DNA of 64,000 nt from CAYPHY01 sp964410625 (GTDB taxonomy: Bacteria > Chloroflexota > Anaerolineae > Promineifilales > Promineifilaceae): contig CAYPHY010000015.1 of assembly GCA_964410625.1 (NCBI GenBank), positions 26,744 to 90,743 on the forward strand. Direction: 5' to 3'. Under the pieces are notes generated by a model. That model ran no database searches and had not been told where the DNA came from. It worked only from the letters and a program-made list of their open reading frames with translations. This document shows, one piece after another, positions 7,890 to 16,957 of this stretch. A program made the translations under genes and the position numbers. Position 1 is the first letter of the stretch, and each line of letters opens with the position of its first letter.

Positions 7890-8996
7890 TTACCCCACAA
7901 AGAAGCGCGTAATTGATTCAAACAGCGGGGTCAGCGCCCCTTCCTCGGCCAGGACGATGAAGACGGCCGTGATGATAAAGTTCAACACCGCAATCGGCAA
8001 CATCACCTTCCAGCCGAAATTCATCAACTGATCATAGCGAAAGCGCGGCAAGGTGGCGCGAATCCAGATCATCAGGAATAGGCCAGCGACGATCTTCAGC
8101 GTGATATAGACGAAACCCAGCGCCGGAAATTGGTCAACAAATGGGCCACGATAGCCACCAAAGAAGAAGATGGCGGCGATTGCGCTGAGCGAGATCATCT
8201 TCATATATTCGGCCATGAAGAACATCCCAAAACGCATTGCGCCGTATTCGACTGTATAACCGGCCGATAACTCCTGTTCCGCCTCCAGTAGATCGAAGGG
8301 AGCGCGTTGTAGCTCGGCCAGCGATGCGATGACGAATATCACCGCGGCGATGGGTTGCAAAAAGACGAACCAGATGCCCCGTTGCGCCTCCACAATTTCA
8401 CCCATATCCATTGAGTTAGCCAACATGATAGGGATGAGAACGGAAAGGCCCAACGCCAGTTCATAGCTCAACATCTGTGCCGAAGCGCGAATACCGCCGA
8501 GGACGGCGTATTTGCTGTTTGAAGCCCAACCGGCGAGGATCACGCCATAGACGCCAATTGAGGTGATCGCCAAAACAAACAACACACCGACATTGATCCC
8601 CGGCGCAATCGCAAAATAGGGAGCAAAAACCGCGCCTAAGATGTTGATCTCTGGCGCCCAGGGGATGACAGCCAGAATGAGAATGGCCGGGATGACTGCC
8701 AGCATGGGGGCGAGAAAATAGATCACCCTGTCCACCTTGGTTGGGGTAGGGTCTTCTTTGAAGAAGAGCTTCACCGCATCGGCCGCCGGTTGCATAAAAC
8801 CGCCCAACAGCCGCCGTTCGCCCCCACCGCGTTTAGGAATAGGGATATATCCGACCCGGTTGGGGCCTACACGTGCTTGCAACCGTGCCAATACCCTACG
8901 CTCCAATAGCGTGGTATAGGCAAAGCCGGTGATCACGGCAAAGGAAATAATGAACCCTAGGATCAGGGCACGAAGCGCAATTTGGCCTGGTGTCAT
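7890..8996 (-). CDS. nuoH: NADH-quinone oxidoreductase subunit H (NuoH)
   Basis: The 368-residue membrane subunit (ND1 homologue) forms the quinone-binding junction between the arms. Diagnostic stretches are LARLQARVGPNRVGYIPIPK, GFMQPAADAVKLFFKED, GVILAGWASNSKYAVLGGIR and ELQRAPFDLLEAEQELSAGY, which carry the conserved acidic residues of the coupling loop. The start ATG at 8996 gives the usual short N-terminus before helix 1. It lies between nuoG and nuoI in canonical order. Confidence 0.97.
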   Translation of the reverse strand: MTPGQIALRALILGFIISFAVITGFAYTTLLERRVLARLQARVGPNRVGYIPIPKRGGGERRLLGGFMQPAADAVKLFFKEDPTPTKVDRVIYFLAPMLAVIPAILILAVIPWAPEINILGAVFAPYFAIAPGINVGVLFVLAITSIGVYGVILAGWASNSKYAVLGGIRASAQMLSYELALGLSVLIPIMLANSMDMGEIVEAQRGIWFVFLQPIAAVIFVIASLAELQRAPFDLLEAEQELSAGYTVEYGAMRFGMFFMAEYMKMISLSAIAAIFFFGGYRGPFVDQFPALGFVYITLKIVAGLFLMIWIRATLPRFRYDQLMNFGWKVMLPIAVLNFIITAVFIVLAEEGALTPLFESITRFFVG

Positions 8997-9011
8997 ATCA
9001 CTCCGTTTTTA

Positions 9012-9120
9012 GTAGCGAGTGGTTAGTGGCTAGTGGTTTGTGAAGAGTGATGAGTCATGCGTGACGCTTCTTACTCGCCACTCGTCACTAATCACTTACC
9101 ACTCGCCACTCTCCTCTCAT
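9012..9120. repeat. Intergenic inverted word repeat, GAGTGGTTAGTGGC / ACTCGCCACTC type (nuoG-nuoH)
   Basis: The left half has TAGTGGCTAGTGG and GAGTGATGAGTC words, and the right half ACTCGCCACTCGTCAC and TACCACTCGCCACTC words. The block ends in the nuoG stop codon at 9120-9122. Confidence 0.9.
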
Positions 9121-11684
9121 CACTTCTTGATAACCGCCGGACGCAGAGGACCGGCAAATTGGGATGGGACGCCTTTTAGGAGCGCGGTGCCATGTGGCGT
9201 GGCTCCATTGACATGGGCGACCGCTTCTATATCAACGTCATCAAGTTCAATGGTCACAGTTTCATCGTTGGCAATCGCCAATGCGGCCGCATCGGCCGCG
9301 TGTAGCACCAGCGTCGGCCGTGCCATCCGCCCGTTCAGCAGCTCCGTGTGCTGGATCAAGATCCCTGGCGAATAGAGCATTGGGGCGGTGATTAGTTGCA
9401 GCGACTCCTCTTCTTCATGAATAGCGGCTGGCTCGGCCGGTACGGGGAAGGCTTCCACGTCGCCAGTTTCGGCCGCTGCTGCCCACTGTTGTCCCAGACC
9501 GGCGCGGTTTTCGTAGGCCGTGCCGCCATAGTACAGATCATCGCCACCCACATCCGGCCACTGCTTTTCCACACGGGCCAGTGTGCGGTAATCCATCTCT
9601 TTATATGGGGCCACCGCTTTGGCAATGTCGCGGAAGACCAGACTGGCAGCGAAGGCGGGTTTACCTAGCCCGATGCGCTCGCCGATCTGTGCCACAATCT
9701 GCCAATCGGGACGTGCCTCGCCGACAGCGGGGATGGCCGGGTAGTACCGTTGCACCCGCCGTTCGCCGTTGGTAAATGTTCCTTCGCCCTCCGCCCAGCT
9801 TTGTGCCGGGAGGACGACATCGGCCAGCTTGGCTGTTTCGGTCAGGAATAGTTCTTGCACCACCAGGAAATCGAGTTGGCCGCGGCCGTCCATCAGGCCA
9901 TCGCCCACCGGGTCTGCACCCAATATATACAATGCCTTGAGTGTGCCATCGGCCGCCGCATTGTAAATGCCGGTTGCATCCAATCCTGGCGACGCAGCCG
10001 GTTTGTAACCCGGCTCCAGGGCGGGGTGGATACCCATATCCCATGCCCCCTGGGTGTTGCTATGCGGCCAGACTGCGACCAATCCATTATTCGGCCGTCC
10101 CGCATGGGCGCTGCTACCGTTGCCCTTCAGCAACAGCAGATTGCCTAACAAACGCGCCAGCGTGTCGCTCTCTTCGTAGGATAGCCCTTCGGACCCATAG
10201 AAGACAACCAGATTGTTGGCTTCAATCAGGATATTGGCGGCAACTGCCAGCGCGTCTTCCTGATCCGGCTCCGTGTCTACCCGCGCCAGATTGACCAGTT
10301 GGCGGGCGACGGAAAGGGCGCGGCCCGGCCGGTGGTGAATGGCGATGGTAGCGAATTTGTCCAGACGGGTGGCGCGGCCGTTGATCAGAACCAGCATCGC
10401 CCCTCGTTTCACCGCCTCATGCACGCGCAGCCACCATACCGGCGCTTGTTCGTGCAGATCGGCCGCTGCCACGAGGATCGCATCCCCCTTTCCCAACTCT
10501 TTCAGATTGCTGCCGTTGCTCAAGCCCACCTGGGCGACCACATCCCCACCAGCCACGCGCTTCGCAGCCAGATCAATGCTGCCGCTGCCCAATCCCTGGC
10601 GGATGAGCTTTTGGAAGAGGAACAACGTCTCGTTGCTCAAGCGGTCGCCACTTAGTCCGGCGACTGCATCCTTGTGCATCTGCAACTTACCGGCGACCAC
10701 ATCCAGCGCCTCTTCCCAGGTGGAGGGGACCAACTGGCTACCCTTGCGGATCAAGGGCTGCTTCAGCCGGTCGGGGGCATCGGCAAAGTGGTGGACAAAA
10801 CGACCTTTGTCGCAAATCCAAATCTCATTCACCGCCTCGTTCTGGCGAGGTAGAATGCGCTTGATCACGTTTCGGCCGCCGGAAATGGCTTCCCGCCGCG
10901 TGCTCATGGTCGTATTGCAACCGACGGGGCAGTGGGGACAGATGCTGGCAACGGGGGTCAGTTCCCACGGCCGCGCCTGGAAGCGGAAATCCGTTGTCGT
11001 CAGCGCGCCAACCGGGCAAATGTCGGTGGTGTTGCCGCTCCAATAGCTGTCAAATCCCGGTTCGGTGAAGGTGACGATTTCCAGGTGACGGCCGCGCTCA
11101 TGGAAATGGATCACCGGATCATCCACAATCTCATCCTGGAAGCGGATGCAGCGAGCGCATTGAATGCAGCGTTCGCGGTCGAGGGTGATTAACTCGCCCA
11201 AAGGCACATGCTTGGCCAGACGCATCTTGTCCTCAAAGACCATCCGGCTTGTGCCGCGGCCGTGGCGCATCGTCAGGTTTTGCAAAGGACATTCGCCACC
11301 CTTATCGCAAATCGGACAGTCCAGAGGGTGGCTGGTTAGGATAAATTCGATAATATCTTCACGCGCTTCATCCACCGCAGCGGTAGTTGTCCGCACGACC
11401 ATCCCTTCGCTGACCCGCACCGTACAGCCCGTTTGTAGCCCTTTACCGAAGTTTAGCTGTGGTGTGCCATCTTCATTCAGCAATGGCTCGCCCGTGTTCC
11501 GGTCGCGCATCGGCAGACCGATCTCCACCAGGCACATGCGACACATCCCCACCGGTTCCAGCTTTGGATGGTGGCAAAAGACGGGGATGTCAATACTTAT
11601 TCTTTTTGCGGCGTCTACTACAGTGGTCCCCTGCGGGACTTGCACTTCTACGCCGTCAACTGTCAACGTTACCAGATCACTCAT
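9120..11684 (-). CDS. nuoG: NADH-quinone oxidoreductase subunit G (NuoG)
   Basis: The 854-residue peripheral-arm subunit has an N-terminal [2Fe-2S] ferredoxin domain (PVFCHHPKLEPVGMCRMCLV). A His-Cys [4Fe-4S] region follows (HPLDCPICDKGGECPLQN), then a ferredoxin-like part (CIQCARCIRFQDE, CPVGAL). Next is the extra N7-type motif CPHCPVGC with its distal Cys in WICDKGRF, which is present only in some bacterial complexes. The molybdopterin-oxidoreductase-like body and a C-terminal MopB-type domain follow, and this fold is catalytically inactive in complex I. ATG at 11684 overlaps the stop of the upstream Uma2 gene by 8 nt, implying translational coupling to an accessory gene. Confidence 0.97.
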   Translation of the reverse strand: MSDLVTLTVDGVEVQVPQGTTVVDAAKRISIDIPVFCHHPKLEPVGMCRMCLVEIGLPMRDRNTGEPLLNEDGTPQLNFGKGLQTGCTVRVSEGMVVRTTTAAVDEAREDIIEFILTSHPLDCPICDKGGECPLQNLTMRHGRGTSRMVFEDKMRLAKHVPLGELITLDRERCIQCARCIRFQDEIVDDPVIHFHERGRHLEIVTFTEPGFDSYWSGNTTDICPVGALTTTDFRFQARPWELTPVASICPHCPVGCNTTMSTRREAISGGRNVIKRILPRQNEAVNEIWICDKGRFVHHFADAPDRLKQPLIRKGSQLVPSTWEEALDVVAGKLQMHKDAVAGLSGDRLSNETLFLFQKLIRQGLGSGSIDLAAKRVAGGDVVAQVGLSNGSNLKELGKGDAILVAAADLHEQAPVWWLRVHEAVKRGAMLVLINGRATRLDKFATIAIHHRPGRALSVARQLVNLARVDTEPDQEDALAVAANILIEANNLVVFYGSEGLSYEESDTLARLLGNLLLLKGNGSSAHAGRPNNGLVAVWPHSNTQGAWDMGIHPALEPGYKPAASPGLDATGIYNAAADGTLKALYILGADPVGDGLMDGRGQLDFLVVQELFLTETAKLADVVLPAQSWAEGEGTFTNGERRVQRYYPAIPAVGEARPDWQIVAQIGERIGLGKPAFAASLVFRDIAKAVAPYKEMDYRTLARVEKQWPDVGGDDLYYGGTAYENRAGLGQQWAAAAETGDVEAFPVPAEPAAIHEEEESLQLITAPMLYSPGILIQHTELLNGRMARPTLVLHAADAAALAIANDETVTIELDDVDIEAVAHVNGATPHGTALLKGVPSQFAGPLRPAVIKK

Positions 11685-12288
11685 GCGGATCCTCTTCTGC
11701 GTTTTCTTCTCCCAGCAATTCAGCCAGGTTAAATGTCAGGCCAGGGAAAGTCCCCGGCGAAAAAGTTTCAAACCAACCGATAATTTGCGCCAACAAGTAT
11801 CCTTCTTCTGTGTGCTTATATTCATAGATAACCAGGCTATCGGTCTCGACTAACCAATACCAGGGAACCCCGGCCAAATGGTAGGCGCGTAGCTTTTTGG
11901 CTTTGTCACGGCCGACCGTTCCCGGCGAAGTGACTTCTACAACCATATCTGGCGGCCCATCAATCGCTAAATCATCAACAAAACGCTCAAGGTTGGTCTT
12001 GTGCAAGTAGCTAAGATCAGGCACATAAGTTCGTGTGGCAGAAAGCTCAACCTCGACTTCGGGCCAAATAAGCCCTAAACCTGTTTGCTTCAGATATGCT
12101 GATACAACAGCATATAGCTCACCAACGATTCTTTGATGACGTCCACGCGGCCGAACCATTTCAATTAGCTCCCCATCGTCTAACTCATAATAAGGCGGCC
12201 CTTCCGGCAATTGGCGGAACTCTTCTTGGGTCCACACCTTTTCCAGTTGCGGCCGAAGCTTGGTCGGTTGTAGTTCTAGGGTCGTCAT
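11677..12288 (-). CDS. Uma2 family restriction-endonuclease-like protein
   Basis: The 203-residue protein of the Uma2/DUF820 family has a PD-(D/E)xK nuclease fold. The family features are the N-terminal TQEEFRQLPEGPPYYELDDG, the active-site Asp in YVPDLSYL, the Glu in PDMVVEVTSP and the Lys in DKAKKLRAYHLAGVPWYWLV. These proteins are multicopy in cyanobacteria and Chloroflexota. Their biological role is poorly defined, although the catalytic residues look intact here. It is the last of three accessory genes lodged between nuoF and nuoG, and its stop overlaps the nuoG start. Confidence 0.9.
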   Translation of the reverse strand: MTTLELQPTKLRPQLEKVWTQEEFRQLPEGPPYYELDDGELIEMVRPRGRHQRIVGELYAVVSAYLKQTGLGLIWPEVEVELSATRTYVPDLSYLHKTNLERFVDDLAIDGPPDMVVEVTSPGTVGRDKAKKLRAYHLAGVPWYWLVETDSLVIYEYKHTEEGYLLAQIIGWFETFSPGTFPGLTFNLAELLGEENAEEDPHE

Positions 12289-12300
12289 TATATAAATCCT

Positions 12301-12693
12301 TTAAGTAGCAATTTCGACAACATTTGCTGGCCCGTTTAAGGTTACAACAAGCTGGTTAAGCACATCACGACCTAAAACAGCTTCACTGTTCTCTTTATTT
12401 GCCAATATTCGCACACCGTGAATGAGATCACGGCCGACCCGTACTGCTGCTAAATATACATCATAAACTTGGCTGGAGTGAGATCCCCAACGCATTCTTG
12501 CTCGTCCCACTTGTTCGACGTCAGCCCTTTCTAAACCATGTATAGGAAAGATAGTTGCATCTGCGCCCGAATCCACAATAGTTGTTAAAACCACATTTGT
12601 TGTTGTCCCGCCAACCGGCTGAATCGAAAGCTCGATCACGGGAAGCGCCGGGCCAAAAGGGTAGCTACTGTCGTAATCGAACGTATAAACCAT
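12301..12693 (-). CDS. Retropepsin-like aspartic protease family protein
   Basis: The 130-residue protein has the pepsin/retropepsin active-site loop IVDSGADATIFP, followed by a beta-rich body and a second hydrophobic-glycine loop, AVLGRDVLNQLVVTLNG. This is the shape of a single-domain retropepsin protomer that would act as a homodimer, each chain giving one Asp. No transmembrane segment or transposon partner is present. The start ATG at 12693 overlaps the stop of the upstream gene (TAATG), so the two are co-translated. Peptidase activity and targets are not known. Confidence 0.8.
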   Translation of the reverse strand: MVYTFDYDSSYPFGPALPVIELSIQPVGGTTTNVVLTTIVDSGADATIFPIHGLERADVEQVGRARMRWGSHSSQVYDVYLAAVRVGRDLIHGVRILANKENSEAVLGRDVLNQLVVTLNGPANVVEIAT

Positions 12694-13091
12694 TAGTTTT
12701 TCCCGGCCATTCGTGGGGAGCGAATGACATATTCTTCTATTGGCTGTTCACGAACAGGTGCAATCCAAACAAACTTCCCTGGTAGTCTATCCTTGACGCG
12801 CAGATAAAGCGCCACCTGATCTATGTCGTGGTCAATCAATTCACCGTTATAGATCGCAACATATTGACCGAGGTACTTCTCTCGTAGTATCGGATGTAAT
12901 TGTCTAAAGGCTTTTTCTTCACGATCAACAGCCGATTCACTGTTGCCGTTTTCATCAAGATCTATCCGTTCATCGGCTAAATCAATCGCATCAACCAGTA
13001 CCTCGTCAACGCGACGGCGGCGGACCCGCGCAATCTGTTGTGCCAATTGATACATATCATCTGGGATAGTCAGCATCACTTGGGTACTCAT
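12693..13091 (-). CDS. Hypothetical protein with RHH-like N-terminus and DUF5678-like C-terminus
   Basis: This 132-residue protein is the partner of the downstream aspartic protease. The first 40 residues (STQVMLTIPDDMYQLAQQIA, then RVRRRRVDEVLVDAI) resemble ribbon-helix-helix DNA-binding antitoxins. The C-terminal part (REKYLGQYVAIYNGELIDHD, then RLPGKFVWIAPV) resembles the DUF5678 group that often sits next to retropepsin-like genes in Chloroflexota and cyanobacteria. An antitoxin or autorepressor role is inference. It lies 36 bp downstream of the nuoF stop and overlaps the next gene by one base. Confidence 0.65.
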   Translation of the reverse strand: MSTQVMLTIPDDMYQLAQQIARVRRRRVDEVLVDAIDLADERIDLDENGNSESAVDREEKAFRQLHPILREKYLGQYVAIYNGELIDHDIDQVALYLRVKDRLPGKFVWIAPVREQPIEEYVIRSPRMAGKN

Positions 13092-13127
13092 ATGTTGGGT
13101 ACTCCGACGATACCTGGATTAATCGGC

Positions 13128-14423
13128 CTAATCGGCCGCCACCGCCGGCCGCGCCAACATCTCCACCGCCTCTGGGGATGGGGCGACTTTCTTCACCTTC
13201 GCCCGATACTCCTCCGGGAAGTGGCGGATGGTGGACAGCACCGGACTGGTGGCAAATTCGCCCAGGGCACAGAGACATTTACCCGTCATCTGGTTCGCCA
13301 CGGTTTCCAGCAAACGCACATCGCTTTCGGTGCCTTCGCCATAATAAATGCGTTCTATCACCTGCTCCATCCAAAAAGTCCCTTCGCGGCAGGGGGTACA
13401 CTTGCCGCAGGACTCGTGGCGGAAGAAGCGGACCATCTTCATCGCCGCCCAGACCATGTCCACCGTTTCATCCATGACGATGACCGAGGCGGAACCCATC
13501 ACCGAGTTGTGGGGGGTCAACCCTTCATAGGTCAACGGCGCATCCAGAGCTGATTCGACGATCACCGGGCCAGAGCCACCGCTGGGGAGCAGTGCTTTGA
13601 ATTGACGGCCGCCGGGAATCCCACCCGCCATCTCAATTAACTGGCGGTAGGTGACGCCCAGTTCCACCTCATAGTTGCCGGGGTTCTGTATGTGACCACT
13701 CATGCAAACGATCTTCACCCCCGGACTTTGTTGTGTCCCCATGCCCGTATACCAATCGGGACCATTGTGGATGATTAGCGGTACATTGGCTAGCGTTTCG
13801 GTGTTGTTGACCACTGTGGGCTTCTTATAAAGTCCCTCAACGGCCGGAAACGGCGGCTTCGACCAGGGCTGGCCCAAATTACCGGCCAACGATTCAATCA
13901 GGGCCGTTTCTTCGCCACAAATGTAGGCCCCTGCCCCATAGTGAGTATAGAAGTTGCAGCTATAGTCGCTGTCAAAAATGTTTTCGCCAATCAGCCCATC
14001 GGCATAGGCTTCCTTCAGCGCTTGCTCAAAGGCGTAGGCGGCATCCATAAATTCGCCGCGCATATAGTTGAAGATCAGCCGTGCGCCCACTGCATAGGCG
14101 GCGATCAATGCCCCTTCCAACACCTGGTGGGGGTTGCGTTCCAGCAGTTCGCGGTCTTTGAACGTGCCGGTCTCCGACTCGTCGGAGTTGATCAAGACGT
14201 ACTTCTCGCCCGGCCCCTTGGGGATGAATTTCCACTTCATGCCGGTGGGGAAGCCCGCCCCACCTCGGCCGCGCAAATTTGCCTTGCTGACGACGTCAAT
14301 GACTTCTTCGGGGGTCATCTCCGTGACCACCTTGCGCCATGCTTCGTAGCCGCCGTTTTGCTTATAGACCTCCAGCTTGTGGAGGTCGGGTATATCGCGA
14401 TGACGTAATAGGATATGGGCCAT
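13128..14423 (-). CDS. nuoF: NADH-quinone oxidoreductase subunit F (NuoF)
   Basis: The 431-residue NADH-binding subunit carries FMN and the N3 [4Fe-4S] cluster. The Rossmann-like NADH/FMN site is visible as LRGRGGAGFPTGMKWKF and VLINSDESETGTFKDRELL. The cluster ligands are in ESCGKCTPCREG plus the later CLCALGEFA. The quinone-oxidoreductase SLBB domain lies between them. Length and order fit the family. It is followed by the three-gene accessory insert rather than directly by nuoG. Confidence 0.97.
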   Translation of the reverse strand: MAHILLRHRDIPDLHKLEVYKQNGGYEAWRKVVTEMTPEEVIDVVSKANLRGRGGAGFPTGMKWKFIPKGPGEKYVLINSDESETGTFKDRELLERNPHQVLEGALIAAYAVGARLIFNYMRGEFMDAAYAFEQALKEAYADGLIGENIFDSDYSCNFYTHYGAGAYICGEETALIESLAGNLGQPWSKPPFPAVEGLYKKPTVVNNTETLANVPLIIHNGPDWYTGMGTQQSPGVKIVCMSGHIQNPGNYEVELGVTYRQLIEMAGGIPGGRQFKALLPSGGSGPVIVESALDAPLTYEGLTPHNSVMGSASVIVMDETVDMVWAAMKMVRFFRHESCGKCTPCREGTFWMEQVIERIYYGEGTESDVRLLETVANQMTGKCLCALGEFATSPVLSTIRHFPEEYRAKVKKVAPSPEAVEMLARPAVAAD

Positions 14424-14429
14424 AATCCA

Positions 14430-14480
14430 CTTGGAATTGACAATTGATAATTGTCAATTGTCAATTGTTAGTTATTAACT
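14430..14480. repeat. Intergenic inverted word repeat, AATTGAC type (nuoE-nuoF)
   Basis: GAATTGACAATTGATAATTG and TCAATTGTCAATTG words form a short hairpin-capable block. It touches the nuoE stop codon. Confidence 0.85.
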
Positions 14481-15008
14481 ATTTGTCTCCGGCACATAAG
14501 CAAAGATGCGTTCCACCACCGAAGGTTCCGGTGCAGCCGCTTCTTCGCGCAGACGGGCGATGAGTGCTTCAAACTTCGCTTCGTCTAGGTTTTCCTCGAA
14601 CTTCAGATTGCATTGCAGCATCGGCGCCCGATCACAGGCGGCCAGGCACATCACCGTTTTCAGCGTGAACAGGCCGTCGTTGGTGGTGCCACCTACTGGA
14701 ATATCGAGCTTGCGGCTGGCCATCTCCACAAATTCATCCGCCCCGCGTAAGGCACAGGCCAGATCGTTGCACACTTCCAGCACATACTTGCCCACCGGTT
14801 GTTCATAATACAGCGAATAGAAACCGGCCAACGACAATACATGTGTCGGGTTCAGGTCGAGAATCTCGGCCACCTCATGGATCGCTTCCTCGCTCATGTA
14901 GCCATACTCGTGCTGTGCGAGGTGCATCAGGTGCAGGACGGCCGATTTTTTATCCGGATACCGCGCCAGCAACGCCTCTATCTCATTCGCATACTTTTCT
15001 GCAATCAC
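14475..15008 (-). CDS. nuoE: NADH-quinone oxidoreductase subunit E (NuoE)
   Basis: The 177-residue thioredoxin-like [2Fe-2S] subunit holds cluster N1a. The ligand pairs are visible as CNDLAC and CLAACD. The N-terminal helical bundle contains the typical LHLMHLAQHEYGYMSEEAIH stretch. It forms the NADH dehydrogenase module with NuoF and NuoG. The length is normal with a slightly extended acidic C-terminus. An AGTCTC-type repeat precedes it. Confidence 0.96.
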   Translation of the reverse strand: MIAEKYANEIEALLARYPDKKSAVLHLMHLAQHEYGYMSEEAIHEVAEILDLNPTHVLSLAGFYSLYYEQPVGKYVLEVCNDLACALRGADEFVEMASRKLDIPVGGTTNDGLFTLKTVMCLAACDRAPMLQCNLKFEENLDEAKFEALIARLREEAAAPEPSVVERIFAYVPETNS

Positions 15009-15012
15009 GCCA

Positions 15013-15082
15013 ATCTCCTAGTCTCTCAATCTCTCAGTCTCTAAGTCTCAGAGATTAAGAGACTGGGAGACCAAGAGAGTGA
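15013..15082. repeat. Intergenic inverted word repeat, AGTCTC/GAGACT type (nuoD-nuoE)
   Basis: TAGTCTCTCAATCTC and CAGTCTCTAAGTCTC words face GAGATTAAGAGACT and GGGAGACC words. The block forms a long hairpin in the nuoD-nuoE junction. Confidence 0.9.
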
Positions 15083-15090
15083 TTGGTGGT

Positions 15091-16377
15091 TTACCGGTCA
15101 ATCTCACCCAAAACAATATCAATCGAACCGATGATCGCTACCAGGTCGGCGATAAAGGTTCCTTTAGCCATCAGCGGCAACGAAGCAAGACTTACAAAGG
15201 AGGGGGTGCGGAAGTGGCAGCGCGCGGGCTTGTTTGTGCCATTTCCGCGCAAGTAGCAGGCCAGTTCGCCCCGTGCCGATTCAATCGCCTGGAAGACGTA
15301 CCCCTCTGGGGCGGTGTACCCTTCTGTCCACAGCTTGAAGTGGTGGATCACCGCTTCCATGCTGCGGCCGAGTTCGGCACGCGGCGGCGGCACAATCTTG
15401 CGATTATCAATGTTCACCGGCCCCTTCGGCAGCTTATCCAACGCCTGGCGGATGATGCGCAGGCTTTCTGTCATCTCGCGCATTCGCACGCGGTAACGTG
15501 CATAGACATCACCGTCCGGTTCCACCGGTATGTCGAATTCATATTGCTCATAGCCGCTATACGGCCGTGTCTTGCGGTTGTCCCACTCCACGCCGGAGCC
15601 GCGCAAACATGGCCCGGTTAGTCCCCAGGCAATCGCATCCTCGCCGGAGATGACTCCCACCTCTTTGGTGCGTTGCAGCCAGATGGGGTTGTTTTTCAAC
15701 AGCGCTTCATAGTCGGCCATCTTTGCCGGGAAAAAGTCGAGGAAGTTACGAACGGCCGGTTCAAACTCATCCGGTACGTCGCGCCACAGGCCGCCGGGGC
15801 GGAAATAGCTGGTCATCATACGCTGCCCGGAAACCATCTCAAAGATGTCCAGCAGATACTCCCGTTCGCGGAAGCAGTAGAGGAAAACCGACATCGCCGC
15901 CAGATCGAGGGCGTGGGTCCCCAACCAGACCAGATGGCTGTTGATGCGCGTCAGTTCGCCCAAGATGACGCGCAATGCCTGGGCGCGAGGGGTTGCTTCA
16001 ACGCCCAACAACTTCTCCACCGCCAGCACATAGGCCAGATTGTTGAGCATCGGATTGAGATAATCCGTCCGATCAGTCATGACCAGCGCCTTGTTATAGG
16101 TCTTGGCCTCCATGTTCTTTTCGATGCCGGTATGGAGGAAGCCAATGTCGGGCGCCAGGTTGATCGCGATTTCGCCATCCAGTTCCACTAGCAAACGCAA
16201 CACGCCATGGGTGCTGGGATGCTGTGGCCCCATGCTCAAGAGTAGATGCTCTTCCGCATCGGTGATTTCCATCCCCGTGCCAACTTTGGCGCGGAGTTCT
16301 TCAACAGTCAGTTCTTGGATGCTGTCTCCACCACTACCGGGCGAGCCGGACCGGGCGGATGATGAAACAGGAAACAT
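15091..16377 (-). CDS. nuoD: NADH-quinone oxidoreductase subunit D (NuoD)
   Basis: The 428-residue 49-kDa-type subunit is related to the large subunit of [NiFe] hydrogenases and forms the quinone pocket with NuoB. Diagnostic stretches are LLSMGPQHPSTHGVLRLLVE (with the quinone-site His), DIGFLHTGIEKNMEAKTYN, DRTDYLNPMLNNLAYVLAVE and ESARGELACYLRGNG. The first 20-odd residues (MFPVSSSARSGSPGSGGDS) are low in complexity and poorly conserved. A later start is possible, but no in-frame ATG occurs before the conserved core apart from Met36. Confidence 0.97.
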   Translation of the reverse strand: MFPVSSSARSGSPGSGGDSIQELTVEELRAKVGTGMEITDAEEHLLLSMGPQHPSTHGVLRLLVELDGEIAINLAPDIGFLHTGIEKNMEAKTYNKALVMTDRTDYLNPMLNNLAYVLAVEKLLGVEATPRAQALRVILGELTRINSHLVWLGTHALDLAAMSVFLYCFREREYLLDIFEMVSGQRMMTSYFRPGGLWRDVPDEFEPAVRNFLDFFPAKMADYEALLKNNPIWLQRTKEVGVISGEDAIAWGLTGPCLRGSGVEWDNRKTRPYSGYEQYEFDIPVEPDGDVYARYRVRMREMTESLRIIRQALDKLPKGPVNIDNRKIVPPPRAELGRSMEAVIHHFKLWTEGYTAPEGYVFQAIESARGELACYLRGNGTNKPARCHFRTPSFVSLASLPLMAKGTFIADLVAIIGSIDIVLGEIDR

Positions 16378-16435
16378 AGCTGAATCCTTTGCTTTCGTTC
16401 GTAGTAATCCCTTGGTCTTATGGTGCTACGAACGC

Positions 16436-16957
16436 CTATTCCTTTGCATAAGGCTTCTTCGCGTCCACCTCTTGCCAGTTAAAGGAAAATTGGATTTCCT
16501 CATAGCCCAAGGGGTAATCCTTCCGTAAGGGATGGCCTTGCCAATCTTCCGGCAGAAACAGGCGACGCAAACTGCCGTTGTCCTTGAACCGGATGCCCAT
16601 CAGATCATAGACTTCCATCTCCAGCCAGGTGGCAATCGGCCAGACGTCGGCCAGGGTCTGCGGCCCTTCATCGGGGTCTTCGACCCACACGCGCAGCCGC
16701 AGCCGGTGTTTATTGGGCAAGGAGCAGAGATGGTAGCTGACGGCAAAGCGGGGATAGTCGGGTAGATAGTCGTCGCCGACGATATCGGAGAGGAAGTTGT
16801 AGCGCAGTGCCTCGTCGTCGCGTAGTAATTGGCACACGGCCGCCAACTGCTCCATCCGCAGCACCACCGTCCGTTCGCCACGAAAATCAATCACTTCCTC
16901 GAGGGCGTCGGGGAAGGCGGCCGTGATCTTTTCAACAACCAGTTCGTCCAGATTCAT
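16436..16957 (-). CDS. nuoC: NADH-quinone oxidoreductase subunit C (NuoC)
   Basis: The 173-residue 30-kDa-type subunit has the signature LRVWVEDPDEGPQTLADVWP, then WLEMEVYDLMGIRFKDNGSL and RLFLPEDWQGHPLRKDYPLG. The chosen ATG at 16957 overlaps the nuoB stop as TAATG, which favours it over the TTG three codons upstream. It bridges the peripheral arm together with NuoD. The length is usual for an unfused NuoC. Confidence 0.96.
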   Translation of the reverse strand: MNLDELVVEKITAAFPDALEEVIDFRGERTVVLRMEQLAAVCQLLRDDEALRYNFLSDIVGDDYLPDYPRFAVSYHLCSLPNKHRLRLRVWVEDPDEGPQTLADVWPIATWLEMEVYDLMGIRFKDNGSLRRLFLPEDWQGHPLRKDYPLGYEEIQFSFNWQEVDAKKPYAKE

